9,366 nucleotides of DNA from Patescibacteria group bacterium (GTDB taxonomy: Bacteria; Patescibacteriota; Microgenomatia; Daviesbacterales; UBA10151). The DNA is taken from NCBI GenBank assembly GCA_018817205.1, contig JAHIUE010000045.1, forward strand, positions 1 through 9,366, read 5' to 3'. Below are positions 1-7,916 of this stretch, one piece after another (positions within the stretch are counted from its first letter, which is position 1; each line of letters starts with the position of its first letter). A program made the translations under genes and the position numbers. Under the pieces are notes generated by a model that was not told the origin of the DNA, ran no database searches, and was given only the letters and a program-made list of their open reading frames with translations.

Positions 1-432
1 TCTGGAATAGTAAATATGCCAGGGAGAAATTGTCAGAAGAGCTGTTGCAACAAGCGAAATCTTAAAAGATCCACTAATTTCCATAAACAGCAGAAAAAAA
101 ATAGGAATAGTCAAAGTAGCAATCAGCGCGGTAGGAAACCTGATACCGAATTCATTTAACCCAAACAGCGCAATCGATGGAACCATCAGATATATGGGGA
201 CCGGATTTTTGTAATCTCCGGTTGATTTAAAAGTTAGAGGAAAAAATTTGCCATATTCATCACGGCCGGTCTTCAAAATCGAAAAAGCATTATAACCAAA
301 TGATACCTCGTCGATCGAAAGACTAATCGGATTCTCGGTAATTTTATAAAACCTCAAGAACCCCCCAAGCATTGTCAACGCCAATAAAATAACAAAAATA
401 TATTTTGCGATTATCTTGTCTAATTCTCTCAT
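1..432 (-). CDS. GT39/ArnT-PMT-like dolichol/undecaprenyl-phosphate-sugar glycosyltransferase, N-terminal part (3' end outside window)
   Basis: This frame stays open for 144 codons from the ATG at 432 to the window edge, so only the N-terminal part of the protein is present. Residues 11-28 form a first membrane segment ending in GGFLRFY. An extracytoplasmic loop follows with the acidic pair D41-E42 (LSIDEVSFGYNA), the position of the catalytic Asp in ArnT/PMT-type GT-C enzymes. Next come KTGRDEYG, the block DYKNPVPIYLMVPS, FGIRFPTAL and ISPWHIYYSR (135-144). These blocks are typical of bacterial family-39 transferases, which move a sugar from a polyprenyl-phosphate carrier to a lipid, glycan or protein acceptor on the outer face of the membrane. 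The start lies 1 nt after the stop of the preceding gene and has no clear Shine-Dalgarno site, which suggests translation by coupling. Family assignment is firm; donor and acceptor cannot be read from the sequence. Confidence 0.88.
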   Translation of the reverse strand, partial: MRELDKIIAKYIFVILLALTMLGGFLRFYKITENPISLSIDEVSFGYNAFSILKTGRDEYGKFFPLTFKSTGDYKNPVPIYLMVPSIALFGLNEFGIRFPTALIATLTIPIFFLLFMEISGSFKISLVATALLTISPWHIYYSR

Positions 433-433
433 T

Positions 434-1366
434 TTATTGTTGGCCTAAAAACATCTGAAGTCTCACCGGTTCCCGTGTAGCTATATCGGAAAGCGTTGCG
501 AAAAATTGCAAGATCACCATAAATACTGTAAGCAAGAGTAAAAAACGAAATACTTTTCTTTTGTAATTCAATATAAATTCATATATGCCGTTGCTTATTA
601 TAAAAAAAATTATTGGTGAAACTAAAACTAATCGAAACAAATCAGGCGAATCTTTCGATAATATAGATGGAAGCAATAAAAAAATAACTATCATTACCTC
701 AGAAATCTTGCTTTTCGATATAGACTTAATGAATTTTATAAAACCAAACAAGAAAGGTATTATCAAACCTAAATAGATTGGCGAAGCATTAGAGAATCCC
801 AGTAATTGGGCTTGGTTTGTAAAATAAGTTGCCGGAGTAAATTGCTTCAGAGTATTAAATAGCAAATGCTCACTAAGATATATGTAGCGGTTTTCAATAA
901 TTTTCCCCAAAGGAACAAAAATGGTCTGATTAATCTCACCTCTAAAACTATTTACCGTATTAATCAAACCTACATCGGAAAATATTGTAATCTGATTAAA
1001 CTTGCAGATAAAAATAGCAATTGTGAAAAAAATGAGCATTAAGGAAAATTTTTTGCTGATATTAAACACCTGAGTACCCAAATAAAGAACCAAAAGGAGC
1101 GTGAGCAGGATAATGTATGAATTAGCTGCTATTTCAAGATACGCTGTCCAGGGAGATATGGCGTATAACAAAGCTGCAAGTAACCCGACTTTATAATTTA
1201 CTAGTCTTTGAATAATATAAAATATCAATATTAAATTGGCTAAACCCATAAATATTACCAATAAATTTCCCTGCTGGTTGATCGGTATAAAATAATTAAC
1301 ATACAGCCTAAAAAACAACGAGATTAGTAAAATAAAAATGAGTGATAAATATCCTATTCTATTCAT
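434..1366 (-). CDS. Short GT39-like membrane protein lacking the catalytic first loop
   Basis: A 310-residue polytopic membrane protein with about eight hydrophobic segments. Several blocks match the two GT39-type neighbours: FFR at 18-20, VGLLAALLYAISPW at 60-73, the middle block DVGLINTVNSFRGE (131-144), and LLPSILSKDSPDLFR (231-245), a worn form of the APxPTAxxDTPHALR block of the neighbour. Between FFR and ISPW there are about 50 residues, against about 106-108 in the neighbours. The missing part is the first extracytoplasmic loop with the catalytic Asp-Glu pair, and the C-terminal soluble domain is also absent. The reading frame is intact, starts 3 nt after the upstream stop and ends 1 nt before the next start, so it appears to be a maintained gene and not a decayed one. 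It may be a non-catalytic partner of a neighbouring transferase. That role is inference; a glycosyltransferase activity should not be assigned on homology alone. Confidence 0.8.
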   Translation of the reverse strand: MNRIGYLSLIFILLISLFFRLYVNYFIPINQQGNLLVIFMGLANLILIFYIIQRLVNYKVGLLAALLYAISPWTAYLEIAANSYIILLTLLLVLYLGTQVFNISKKFSLMLIFFTIAIFICKFNQITIFSDVGLINTVNSFRGEINQTIFVPLGKIIENRYIYLSEHLLFNTLKQFTPATYFTNQAQLLGFSNASPIYLGLIIPFLFGFIKFIKSISKSKISEVMIVIFLLLPSILSKDSPDLFRLVLVSPIIFFIISNGIYEFILNYKRKVFRFLLLLTVFMVILQFFATLSDIATREPVRLQMFLGQQ

Positions 1367-1369
1367 AAC

Positions 1370-2986
1370 TTAGAGCCTTTTTTCTAGAACCAGAGCCTCA
1401 AGACCATCTAAATCATTAATTATTTCCGGATTAGTAAGAAACCTCTTGTCGCCTGGTGAACCAATATAAAAAACAGAACCATCCAGTGAATTAATGAATT
1501 TTTCTATCTGAGTCTCGGGAATATATCCGATATAAACATTGTCAAATCTTTTTACCCTATTGTCGCCAAGCAAAGCTCTTTCATTGTTCTGAGAGATTAC
1601 TAATCTGGGATCAATTTTTGCATAAACAGGGTAAGCAAACTCCATATTGTCTATCCTATCAGATAAGATTACATAGTTATATTTGTCTTTATTCTCTTGT
1701 GCAATTTCTGATGCAAGTCTTGCAGAATAAGACCAAAAGTTACTGTATTCTTTTGGAGCTAAAAAATATAGTTTTTGTATAAAGAAAATAAATTGAATCA
1801 CAAAAAATAATAGAATTAAACCTGCAAATAATTTATTTTTATAATTAAAAACAGTCACCAGTCCTGCCGCAGAAAGCAAAATAAGAGGAGGGAGCATAAA
1901 AGCGCTTCTTAGCGCATGCGGAGTATCAACAATTGCTGTAGGGATCGGGGCCAAAATCAACCAGAAGACCAAGAATAATATCGTCCGTCTTTCTTTATAC
2001 CAAAATGTTGCCAAACCGATAAAAATTAACATTAATTCTACGAAATAAATACCACCCGTAGTCGCCATATTATGTCTGGGATTTCTATCTCCATGCAGAA
2101 TCAAAAAATCTACAGAGAAGTTTTGTAAATAATTTTCAATAAACACTTTGGTATACTCTATGGGTTTATTGTGAAAATATTTAGCCAGAGGCCGAGGCAA
2201 TTTTGTTATTTGCCTTTCAAAATTTATTTTTTGCTCAATTTTATCTTTTACACTACTTTGTGAGAAAATATTTATATTAAAAAACCTGTTTTCAGAACCA
2301 GCCAAAAATGTTTGACTAAAAGACAATACGCCTAAAATTATAAATACAAAAATCCCTACTAGAAAGGGTTTTTTGTTTTCCTGTATTACTTTCTTAATAA
2401 TATCTTGATACCAAAAAAGTAACGGCAAGAATAACAATATAGCAACTTTATATGTGAGATATGTATGCAGAGTCAATCCAAAACTGAGAGCCGAAAAAAT
2501 ATATAACATTGGCTTTTTTCTTGCCAGTATAAATAAGTAGGTACCTAAAAAAGCCAAAAATAAAGCAAAATGAGCCTCAAAACCACCTCTGCTTAAGGAA
2601 ATCTCCCAAGGAGAGATAGCGCCAACTGCGGCTGCCATAAGTCCTACTTTTTCAGAAAAAAGTTTTCTTCCAAACAGATACAAAAGAATAATAATCCCTA
2701 TTCCGGATAATATCGAAAGCGCCCTTACCCCTAAGGCCGTAGGTCCAAAAATAGCTACAAATGGAATTGAACCGTAAACATACCCCGCAGGTCGCCCTGC
2801 ACTCATGTTAAATGTTAAAGGCAAAAAATTACCTAGCTGATCATTTCCTGTTTTGATAATAGAATAAACATCCAATGTAATAGTCAACTCGTCCCCGTAT
2901 AATGCTGGCGGACTGCTATTTATAAATAGCACTCTTAGAAAGAATGCAAAAATCACAATAGAAAACAATAATAATTTAGGTTTCAT
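1370..2986 (-). CDS. GT39/ArnT-PMT-like membrane glycosyltransferase (full length)
   Basis: A complete 538-residue GT-C-fold enzyme, predicted to transfer a sugar from a polyprenyl-phosphate carrier on the outer membrane face. Residues 5-24 form the first membrane helix. The following loop carries the acidic pair D32-E33 (LYGDELTITLDVYS), KTGNDQLG and the re-entrant block GRPAGYVYGSIPF. Further family blocks are FGPTALGVRALS, ISPWEISLSRGGFEAHF (124-140), GDRNPRHN (299-306) and DTPHALRSAFMLPP (354-367). About ten more hydrophobic segments run to residue 404. Residues 405-538 are a hydrophilic, probably extracytoplasmic, tail. The ATG at 2986 overlaps the upstream gene's stop in an ATGA junction, which fixes the start and implies translational coupling. 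The order of blocks and the length are normal for large bacterial GT39 proteins. Acceptor and sugar are unknown. Confidence 0.9.
   Translation of the reverse strand: MKPKLLLFSIVIFAFFLRVLFINSSPPALYGDELTITLDVYSIIKTGNDQLGNFLPLTFNMSAGRPAGYVYGSIPFVAIFGPTALGVRALSILSGIGIIILLYLFGRKLFSEKVGLMAAAVGAISPWEISLSRGGFEAHFALFLAFLGTYLFILARKKPMLYIFSALSFGLTLHTYLTYKVAILLFLPLLFWYQDIIKKVIQENKKPFLVGIFVFIILGVLSFSQTFLAGSENRFFNINIFSQSSVKDKIEQKINFERQITKLPRPLAKYFHNKPIEYTKVFIENYLQNFSVDFLILHGDRNPRHNMATTGGIYFVELMLIFIGLATFWYKERRTILFLVFWLILAPIPTAIVDTPHALRSAFMLPPLILLSAAGLVTVFNYKNKLFAGLILLFFVIQFIFFIQKLYFLAPKEYSNFWSYSARLASEIAQENKDKYNYVILSDRIDNMEFAYPVYAKIDPRLVISQNNERALLGDNRVKRFDNVYIGYIPETQIEKFINSLDGSVFYIGSPGDKRFLTNPEIINDLDGLEALVLEKRL
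1376..1383 (-). promoter_or_regulatory. Weak Shine-Dalgarno-like site for the loop-less GT39 paralogue
   Basis: On the minus strand this reads AAAAAAGG and ends 9 nt before the ATG at 1366, inside the last codons of the upstream gene. The match to the anti-Shine-Dalgarno is only AAGG-like, so it may be chance in A-rich DNA, but it supports the chosen start. Confidence 0.3.
2983..2986 (-). other. ATGA stop-start overlap (translational coupling)
   Basis: The TGA of the fusion-protein gene (2985-2983) overlaps the ATG of the full-length GT39 gene (2986-2984). There is no Shine-Dalgarno sequence at normal spacing; a GAGG occurs only more than 20 nt upstream. Reinitiation after termination is the simplest reading. 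Confidence 0.8.
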
Positions 2987-5900
2987 TGCTTTACTTGATA
3001 TATAACTACCTCTTCATTTTCAAAAATATTTTTAACAATATTTAAACTTTCGTCTAATCTTACATTAAATATCTTCGGCAGATAAACGTATTTTATGTTG
3101 TTCTCCTGCAAAAAATTGATACTTTCTGCAATCGGCTTCAAGAAAAAATCCATTGAGGCAACTGACTTTTTTTTGTAATCGGTCAACAGTATGGCATTTT
3201 GCGGCTCATCTTCTAAATACACCGCTTTTTGGGAGAGGGCTGAAACATAAGCCGTACTGTCATAAGCTAAAATCGGCCAGGGCTCAGGGATTTTTTGTTT
3301 TAGTTTCTCATCATAAGGAAAGGTAAGTACTACCCCATCCGGCTGATTAGATAGAAATTGTAAACCTTGAATTTCTTTGACAGAAATAAAGGCGTGGGGA
3401 TTCCGACCAAAATACCCGTTTGCTGTCACAACCGAATTAATTGGTGCCAAAAGAAGTATTATTGAAATTACCGGAACTGAAATATACTTGGGAAGCTTCA
3501 AAACCTTCAGTAACACCACTCCGCTCACAAGAGCAGAAATATAAAGACCATAGTAAGAAAATTGAATCGTATTCCAAGGATTCCCGGATTGGATAAATAA
3601 AATTGGAATTAAAAATGACAGAAAAGCAAAGATAAAAATAAAAATAAGTTTTTCATCTTTAACTATACTTTTTATCTTAATAAGCGAGAATAAGCTGACT
3701 ATCCGTACACCTAAATTACCAAAAATAAATATTATTAGACTCAAAACTTCTGCTGAAATAAATTTAAACCAATTATTTGTCTCAAAACCTGCTTCCCTGG
3801 CTAAGGTTAATCTTATCCAACCCACCCGATCCGGAGAATCAACCATTGAGTGAATAAACCAGAACGGAACAAACAACACAAGGCTCGAAGTTACTTCAAA
3901 ATTAGGTAAAAATATCAAGGTAGAAATTAATAGTGCTCCTATAAAAATCAGCAAATAAGAAAATTGTTTCTTCACCAAACCAACAAATAATATTGATGTC
4001 AGCACCAAAACCGCACCATAAGACTTAAAACCAATTAAAGATCCTGCTATAAGAACCGCCAAGATAATACTTCTAATCCTTAAAAAATTAGACAAATTAA
4101 ACAGGATATGGAATAAAACAATCACAATAACCAAAGAGACGGCAAACGGAGGATTTAAATTAAATGAAACTGCTTGATTTACCCAAAATGCCGACTCGCC
4201 GCCAAAATGCCTTTCCCGCAAAAATTCAACTATCCACCCAAAACTGCCTGCAAAATAAATAAAATAAAGACTTAAGAAAGTTGCAATTTGCGCCTGTTTC
4301 TTACCTATTCTGTTTTCAAAAAGCCTCATCAAAAGATAATAAGAACCTACTCCCAGCATTAAGGAGAACATTATTGGGTAAAATCTAAACAGTAAATCAA
4401 CAACAGGAATACCTGATAAATAATTTGTAACTGCCACTAAAATATCATAAAAGAAGTGATAGTTTTTTAAGGCTGCTCCGGAATAAATTGGGTTCTCAGG
4501 CGGCACTGATCTTATCAACTGGTTTATTAAAGCCATATGCCAAACTCCATCATGAGTATTTGGTCCCCAAAAACCCATACCATAACCAAAGTTTAATCCA
4601 CTTTTGAATGTTGGGATAACCTGAAAGGTAGTCCCTATCAAAATAACCAAAATTAGAATTAAATTAAAACGCCCTTTCATCCCATTCATAATTGAATTAA
4701 AGATTTTTAAAATAGCAGACAGTGGTTTAATACGAATAAAGAAAAACAGACTAACCGCCAGGTAGACAAAAATCAGAGGCTTAATTTTAAAAAGGCTTGT
4801 AACGTAAAAAAGCAGCGTCAGCATCACAAAACCCACAGCAACAGAAATAAACAATCTTAATAAAATCGGCATATCCCGTTTAAAAATCCTTTTTGCTAAC
4901 AAATATCCCGGTAAAATAATCATCAGAGTGAGAAAGATAAGAAATTTGGATATTTTCATTATCACAGAGGCAAACGACCATTTTAATGATCCCATTTCTA
5001 CCACAACACTTTTACTTGCTACATTTTCTTTTTTAGTTGCATTCAGTATTGCGCCGTCAATGGAATATATTTTTTCATCAATGCGGATATCCCGCGGCAA
5101 AAATCCTATCTTCCGTAAATTTCCCGCTTCATTCTTATAACCAATGATAAATTCTTCACCTTTCTTTTCTACCTTAAAATCAGAAATTTTTCCTTGATCA
5201 ATTAACCACTTATGACCAAAACTAACATCATCCAGAACCCTAGTGGCAGATGTTGCAAAATTTACACTGTCACACCGCACCTTAAAGCAAAGCTCTTCTT
5301 CTCCGTCTATATATTGCCTGATATCCCTGAATAAAGAACCGTCCTGATTCAAAAACCAACCAACTCTATAATAAGGATTCATAAACCAGATTGCTTTTTT
5401 GTAACTCCCTAAGGGATCATCTGCAATGATTAATTGTTCGGGGGAAAGTTGCGGGAAACTCTTTCTATACCAACCGGCAAAATCTTTCATTGTAATGACC
5501 GAAAGCTGATTGGAATTCTTTTTCGTAGCCAAAACCTCAATTTGTTTTTTATACTCACCTGCATATTTTTTCCAGGAATAAGAATTTTCTAAACCAACTA
5601 CCATATGCGCAAATTGGTTAAATTGCTGTTTTGTGTAGATATCAATTAAAGAAGAAAAATACTCTATGTCTAAATCATGATAATCAATATAATCATTTGC
5701 TTGTAGGGAAAAAGTGCTTTCCATTACTCCATTTCCATAACCATTCACCGGATCCCTTGTAGCCCACTGCATCAAAACAACATCAAGCTTGCTTTCTAAA
5801 CTTTGAGCCGGATGAAGCGCATCACTCTTGGTAGGATAATACGGGGTTCCAAAATATTGTCCCCAAATCTGATAGTTATCTGTTGAATATTGGTCCGCCA

Positions 5901-6432
5901 CAATCAATGCGCCAGTAATACCATATTTTTTCTGCATATAACTTAAGGAGTAACTGTCAATCCACCATGCTCCTACGGAAGTAGGAAAATATCCGAAAAT
6001 GCTCTGAAATTTTTCAAAAGCCGTATCAATTAACTTCTCGCGTTCGTCTCTTTCGTAACCTGTTAAAAAAGCGCTACCTGCCGCATGCCAACTGTCAGAT
6101 TGACGATAGGAAACTTTTGCTGCTGTTGCCCATGATGGAGTAACTTCTAAAAACAATCCTTCCTCATCCAGGAAACGGCTCTTTAATAAATCTATAATCC
6201 TTCCGTTATCTAAAGCATCAAACCTTACAAGCCAAGTGGCAGAAAGATTAAACTTTTTTAATATATCTATTTGTCCTAAAACTGCAGTGTCCTCTCTTTG
6301 ACTGCCTATATCCCAAAAATCATTTCCTCTGACTGGATTAATAATTGATACGAATGCATTGCTTTGGGCGAAAGCATCAGAGGTAAAAATTATCGATACC
6401 AAAAACGAAACTAAAAATAACAGCCTTTTCAT
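2983..6432 (-). CDS. Secreted polysaccharide-deacetylase-like domain fused to a GT-C-type membrane glycosyltransferase
   Basis: A 1149-residue composite protein. Residues 1-22 are a signal peptide (MKR, hydrophobic core, AFA|Q cleavage site). Residues about 25-330 resemble a NodB-type deacetylase/glycoside-hydrolase barrel: DILKKFNLSATWLV (56-69), then a GLFLEVTP strand (92-99), the helix-strand pattern DTAFEKFQSIFGYFPTSVGA (136-155) and MQKKYGITGALIVADQY (166-182). The usual TFDDG and HxxxH metal motifs are not seen. Residues about 340-488 form a beta-rich linker with the only two cysteines found (C382, C387). From M492 on, 12 or more hydrophobic segments follow. The loop after the segment at 590-606 holds THDGVWHMALIN (D628 as likely catalytic Asp) and NYHFFYDIL (657-665); NTIQFSYYGLY (954-964) is a late block. 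Residues about 1002-1149 are a soluble tail. It probably modifies and transfers surface glycan outside the cell. The GT-C part is a confident call, the deacetylase fold moderate, and the reaction unknown. Confidence 0.8.
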   Translation of the reverse strand: MKRLLFLVSFLVSIIFTSDAFAQSNAFVSIINPVRGNDFWDIGSQREDTAVLGQIDILKKFNLSATWLVRFDALDNGRIIDLLKSRFLDEEGLFLEVTPSWATAAKVSYRQSDSWHAAGSAFLTGYERDEREKLIDTAFEKFQSIFGYFPTSVGAWWIDSYSLSYMQKKYGITGALIVADQYSTDNYQIWGQYFGTPYYPTKSDALHPAQSLESKLDVVLMQWATRDPVNGYGNGVMESTFSLQANDYIDYHDLDIEYFSSLIDIYTKQQFNQFAHMVVGLENSYSWKKYAGEYKKQIEVLATKKNSNQLSVITMKDFAGWYRKSFPQLSPEQLIIADDPLGSYKKAIWFMNPYYRVGWFLNQDGSLFRDIRQYIDGEEELCFKVRCDSVNFATSATRVLDDVSFGHKWLIDQGKISDFKVEKKGEEFIIGYKNEAGNLRKIGFLPRDIRIDEKIYSIDGAILNATKKENVASKSVVVEMGSLKWSFASVIMKISKFLIFLTLMIILPGYLLAKRIFKRDMPILLRLFISVAVGFVMLTLLFYVTSLFKIKPLIFVYLAVSLFFFIRIKPLSAILKIFNSIMNGMKGRFNLILILVILIGTTFQVIPTFKSGLNFGYGMGFWGPNTHDGVWHMALINQLIRSVPPENPIYSGAALKNYHFFYDILVAVTNYLSGIPVVDLLFRFYPIMFSLMLGVGSYYLLMRLFENRIGKKQAQIATFLSLYFIYFAGSFGWIVEFLRERHFGGESAFWVNQAVSFNLNPPFAVSLVIVIVLFHILFNLSNFLRIRSIILAVLIAGSLIGFKSYGAVLVLTSILFVGLVKKQFSYLLIFIGALLISTLIFLPNFEVTSSLVLFVPFWFIHSMVDSPDRVGWIRLTLAREAGFETNNWFKFISAEVLSLIIFIFGNLGVRIVSLFSLIKIKSIVKDEKLIFIFIFAFLSFLIPILFIQSGNPWNTIQFSYYGLYISALVSGVVLLKVLKLPKYISVPVISIILLLAPINSVVTANGYFGRNPHAFISVKEIQGLQFLSNQPDGVVLTFPYDEKLKQKIPEPWPILAYDSTAYVSALSQKAVYLEDEPQNAILLTDYKKKSVASMDFFLKPIAESINFLQENNIKYVYLPKIFNVRLDESLNIVKNIFENEEVVIYQVKQ
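6429..6432 (-). other. ATGA stop-start overlap (translational coupling)
   Basis: The TGA of the flippase gene (6431-6429) and the ATG of the fusion-protein gene (6432-6430) share bases as ATGA. The upstream sequence AGAAGAAAGC is purine-rich but not a good Shine-Dalgarno match. Ribosomes finishing the flippase probably reinitiate here, tying the two products together in amount. Confidence 0.8.
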
Positions 6433-7907
6433 TGCTTTCTTCTGATGAAATTTTTAATTAACACAGGAAGTTTTGGTTCAAGTATAACAATTGTCAGCGA
6501 ATAGGAAACAAGTCCTGTAATGATCATGCTTATTACTTGCTGTATAGAGGTCTGGAAAAAACCTCTCATAACGAATACGCATATTCCCATTAGACAAGCT
6601 GAAATTAAAGGTTTTGCGACACTTTGCAAATAATTTATATCAACATACTTTGATACCAAATATAAAGCTACAACAGAGCTTAATCCGACAAGCGTAAAAC
6701 CCAAAGCTGCACCGTTGACCCCGTAGAAAACAGCCAACGGGGGAACAATAATCCAAGTTAAAACAGTCCACATGATCATCAATTTAAAAGTCAAAGAAAT
6801 TTTACCAATGGCATTTAAAGTATTTGTCAAAGGAGTAGTAATAGCTGCTAAAGCAGAGGTTATTGTCAAAATAGATAATGCAAATAACGCAGGACTCCAT
6901 TTAATATACTTTGGAATAATTTCTACTAATACCGGCGAAAGCAGTACCAGCATTACCAAAGAAGGAAAAACAAACAGACAAACAAAGAAAATGGATTTGG
7001 AAACTAAATCTGATAATTCTTTCTTGTTATCCTGCAAACGGGAAAACGCCGGGAATGTAACTTTAATCACCTGATCCATAAAAAATCGCAACGGCGCATA
7101 AGCCCACTTTTGCGCCCATCCCAAAAGCCCTACCCCGGGCGCGCCAATAATACCTCCCAAAAAAAGAATCATACCGTCATCTTTTATCATCGCAAGAAAA
7201 GTATTCAGTTGGTAAGGAATGCCAAATTTTAGTAATGATTTTAAAGCTTGTATAGAAAAAGCAATACCCGGAAGCCACGGTTGAATAATATATGTCAAAA
7301 TCAGCCCAATAAAACTAGACACTACTACTGCAACTGCCAAACTCGTTATCCCATACCCCTTCCATGCTAAAAGTACCGCAATCAGATTAAAGATAATATT
7401 CTCGGCAATCTGAGGAATCACCCATTTATTAAATTCTAATTTTCTCTCTAACAATACAGACGGTATGGTCTTAAATGAAGAAAATAATAATGAAAGAAGA
7501 AGTGCCCAAAGTAAATAAATAGCCTGTTGGTTCAAATGATAAATGCTCTGAATCAACGGAGTTAAAATGAATACTATTACTATCAATCCTAAAACAAGAA
7601 TTTGTTGCGCCGTAAAGATAGTCTTTAACTCAATATCAGTTAATTTTTCTTTTTTCTGAATTAAAGCCGCAGCAAAACCAATATCACTGAAATAAGCCAG
7701 AAAGTTTTTTATCGCTGATACAACAAAATAAATACCGAACTGCGCAGGAGCAAGGAAAACCGTTAAAAGCGCCATCGCGGAAAAAGATATACCCTGCATT
7801 AAAATCATTCTACCGGTCAATAATGCTGCACCCTGAACCGCTTTCTTCCTTACCGTCTCTGCTGTAAGCTCATTGGTTGGATCAATTTGTTCAACACTTT
7901 CGTTCAT
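6429..7907 (-). CDS. MOP-superfamily polysaccharide/lipid-linked oligosaccharide flippase (Wzx/WzxC-like)
   Basis: A 492-residue integral membrane protein with about 14 hydrophobic segments after a hydrophilic 25-residue N-terminus, the usual size and layout of MOP-type polysaccharide exporters. Typical blocks are FLAPAQFGIYFVVSAIKNFL (51-70), FSDIGFAAALIQKK (73-86), TIPSVLLERKLEFNKW (147-162), the helix LKFGIPYQLNTFL (226-238) and KVTFPAFSRLQDNKKEL (282-298). The ER-K-L-F block and the FPAFSRLQ block are characteristic of the WzxC / Polysacc_synt_3 branch. The predicted job is to flip undecaprenyl-diphosphate-linked glycan from the inner to the outer membrane face, supplying the outward-facing transferases downstream. 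It starts 9 nt after the upstream gene, with no convincing Shine-Dalgarno site, and its TGA overlaps the next start by 4 nt. Substrate cannot be told from sequence. The ATG at 7907 is preferred over the internal Met34 because it preserves the helical N-terminus common in the family. Confidence 0.92.
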   Translation of the reverse strand: MNESVEQIDPTNELTAETVRKKAVQGAALLTGRMILMQGISFSAMALLTVFLAPAQFGIYFVVSAIKNFLAYFSDIGFAAALIQKKEKLTDIELKTIFTAQQILVLGLIVIVFILTPLIQSIYHLNQQAIYLLWALLLSLLFSSFKTIPSVLLERKLEFNKWVIPQIAENIIFNLIAVLLAWKGYGITSLAVAVVVSSFIGLILTYIIQPWLPGIAFSIQALKSLLKFGIPYQLNTFLAMIKDDGMILFLGGIIGAPGVGLLGWAQKWAYAPLRFFMDQVIKVTFPAFSRLQDNKKELSDLVSKSIFFVCLFVFPSLVMLVLLSPVLVEIIPKYIKWSPALFALSILTITSALAAITTPLTNTLNAIGKISLTFKLMIMWTVLTWIIVPPLAVFYGVNGAALGFTLVGLSSVVALYLVSKYVDINYLQSVAKPLISACLMGICVFVMRGFFQTSIQQVISMIITGLVSYSLTIVILEPKLPVLIKNFIRRKQ

Positions 7908-7916
7908 AATAGAAGT

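Noticed and set aside
585..776. Forward-strand open frame of 63 codons
   Set aside because: It lies wholly antisense to the loop-less GT39 gene, has a low-complexity Lys/Ile-rich product and no ribosome binding site or family resemblance.
434..1366. Loop-less GT39 gene as a pseudogene
   Set aside because: The frame has no stops or shifts, membrane segments are regular and the gene fits the operon spacing, so a retained short protein is more likely than decay.
1376..1384. A6G run near the end of the full-length GT39 gene as a programmed frameshift site
   Set aside because: The run is read as GAA AAA AGG, so it is not in the A AAA AAG phase needed for -1 slippage, and the gene ends normally three codons later.
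4957..4959. Internal ATG (Met492) as a separate start for the GT-C half of the fusion protein
   Set aside because: There is no Shine-Dalgarno-like sequence before it, no stop codon between the halves, and a signal peptide at the upstream start that makes sense for the joined protein.
4928..5140. Forward-strand open frame of 70 codons
   Set aside because: It is antisense to the middle of the large fusion gene, which is continuous and shows recognisable protein blocks on the other strand.
6772..7074. Forward-strand open frame of 100 codons
   Set aside because: It is antisense to conserved flippase blocks, including FPAFSRLQ; the product looks like nothing known and has no independent start signal.
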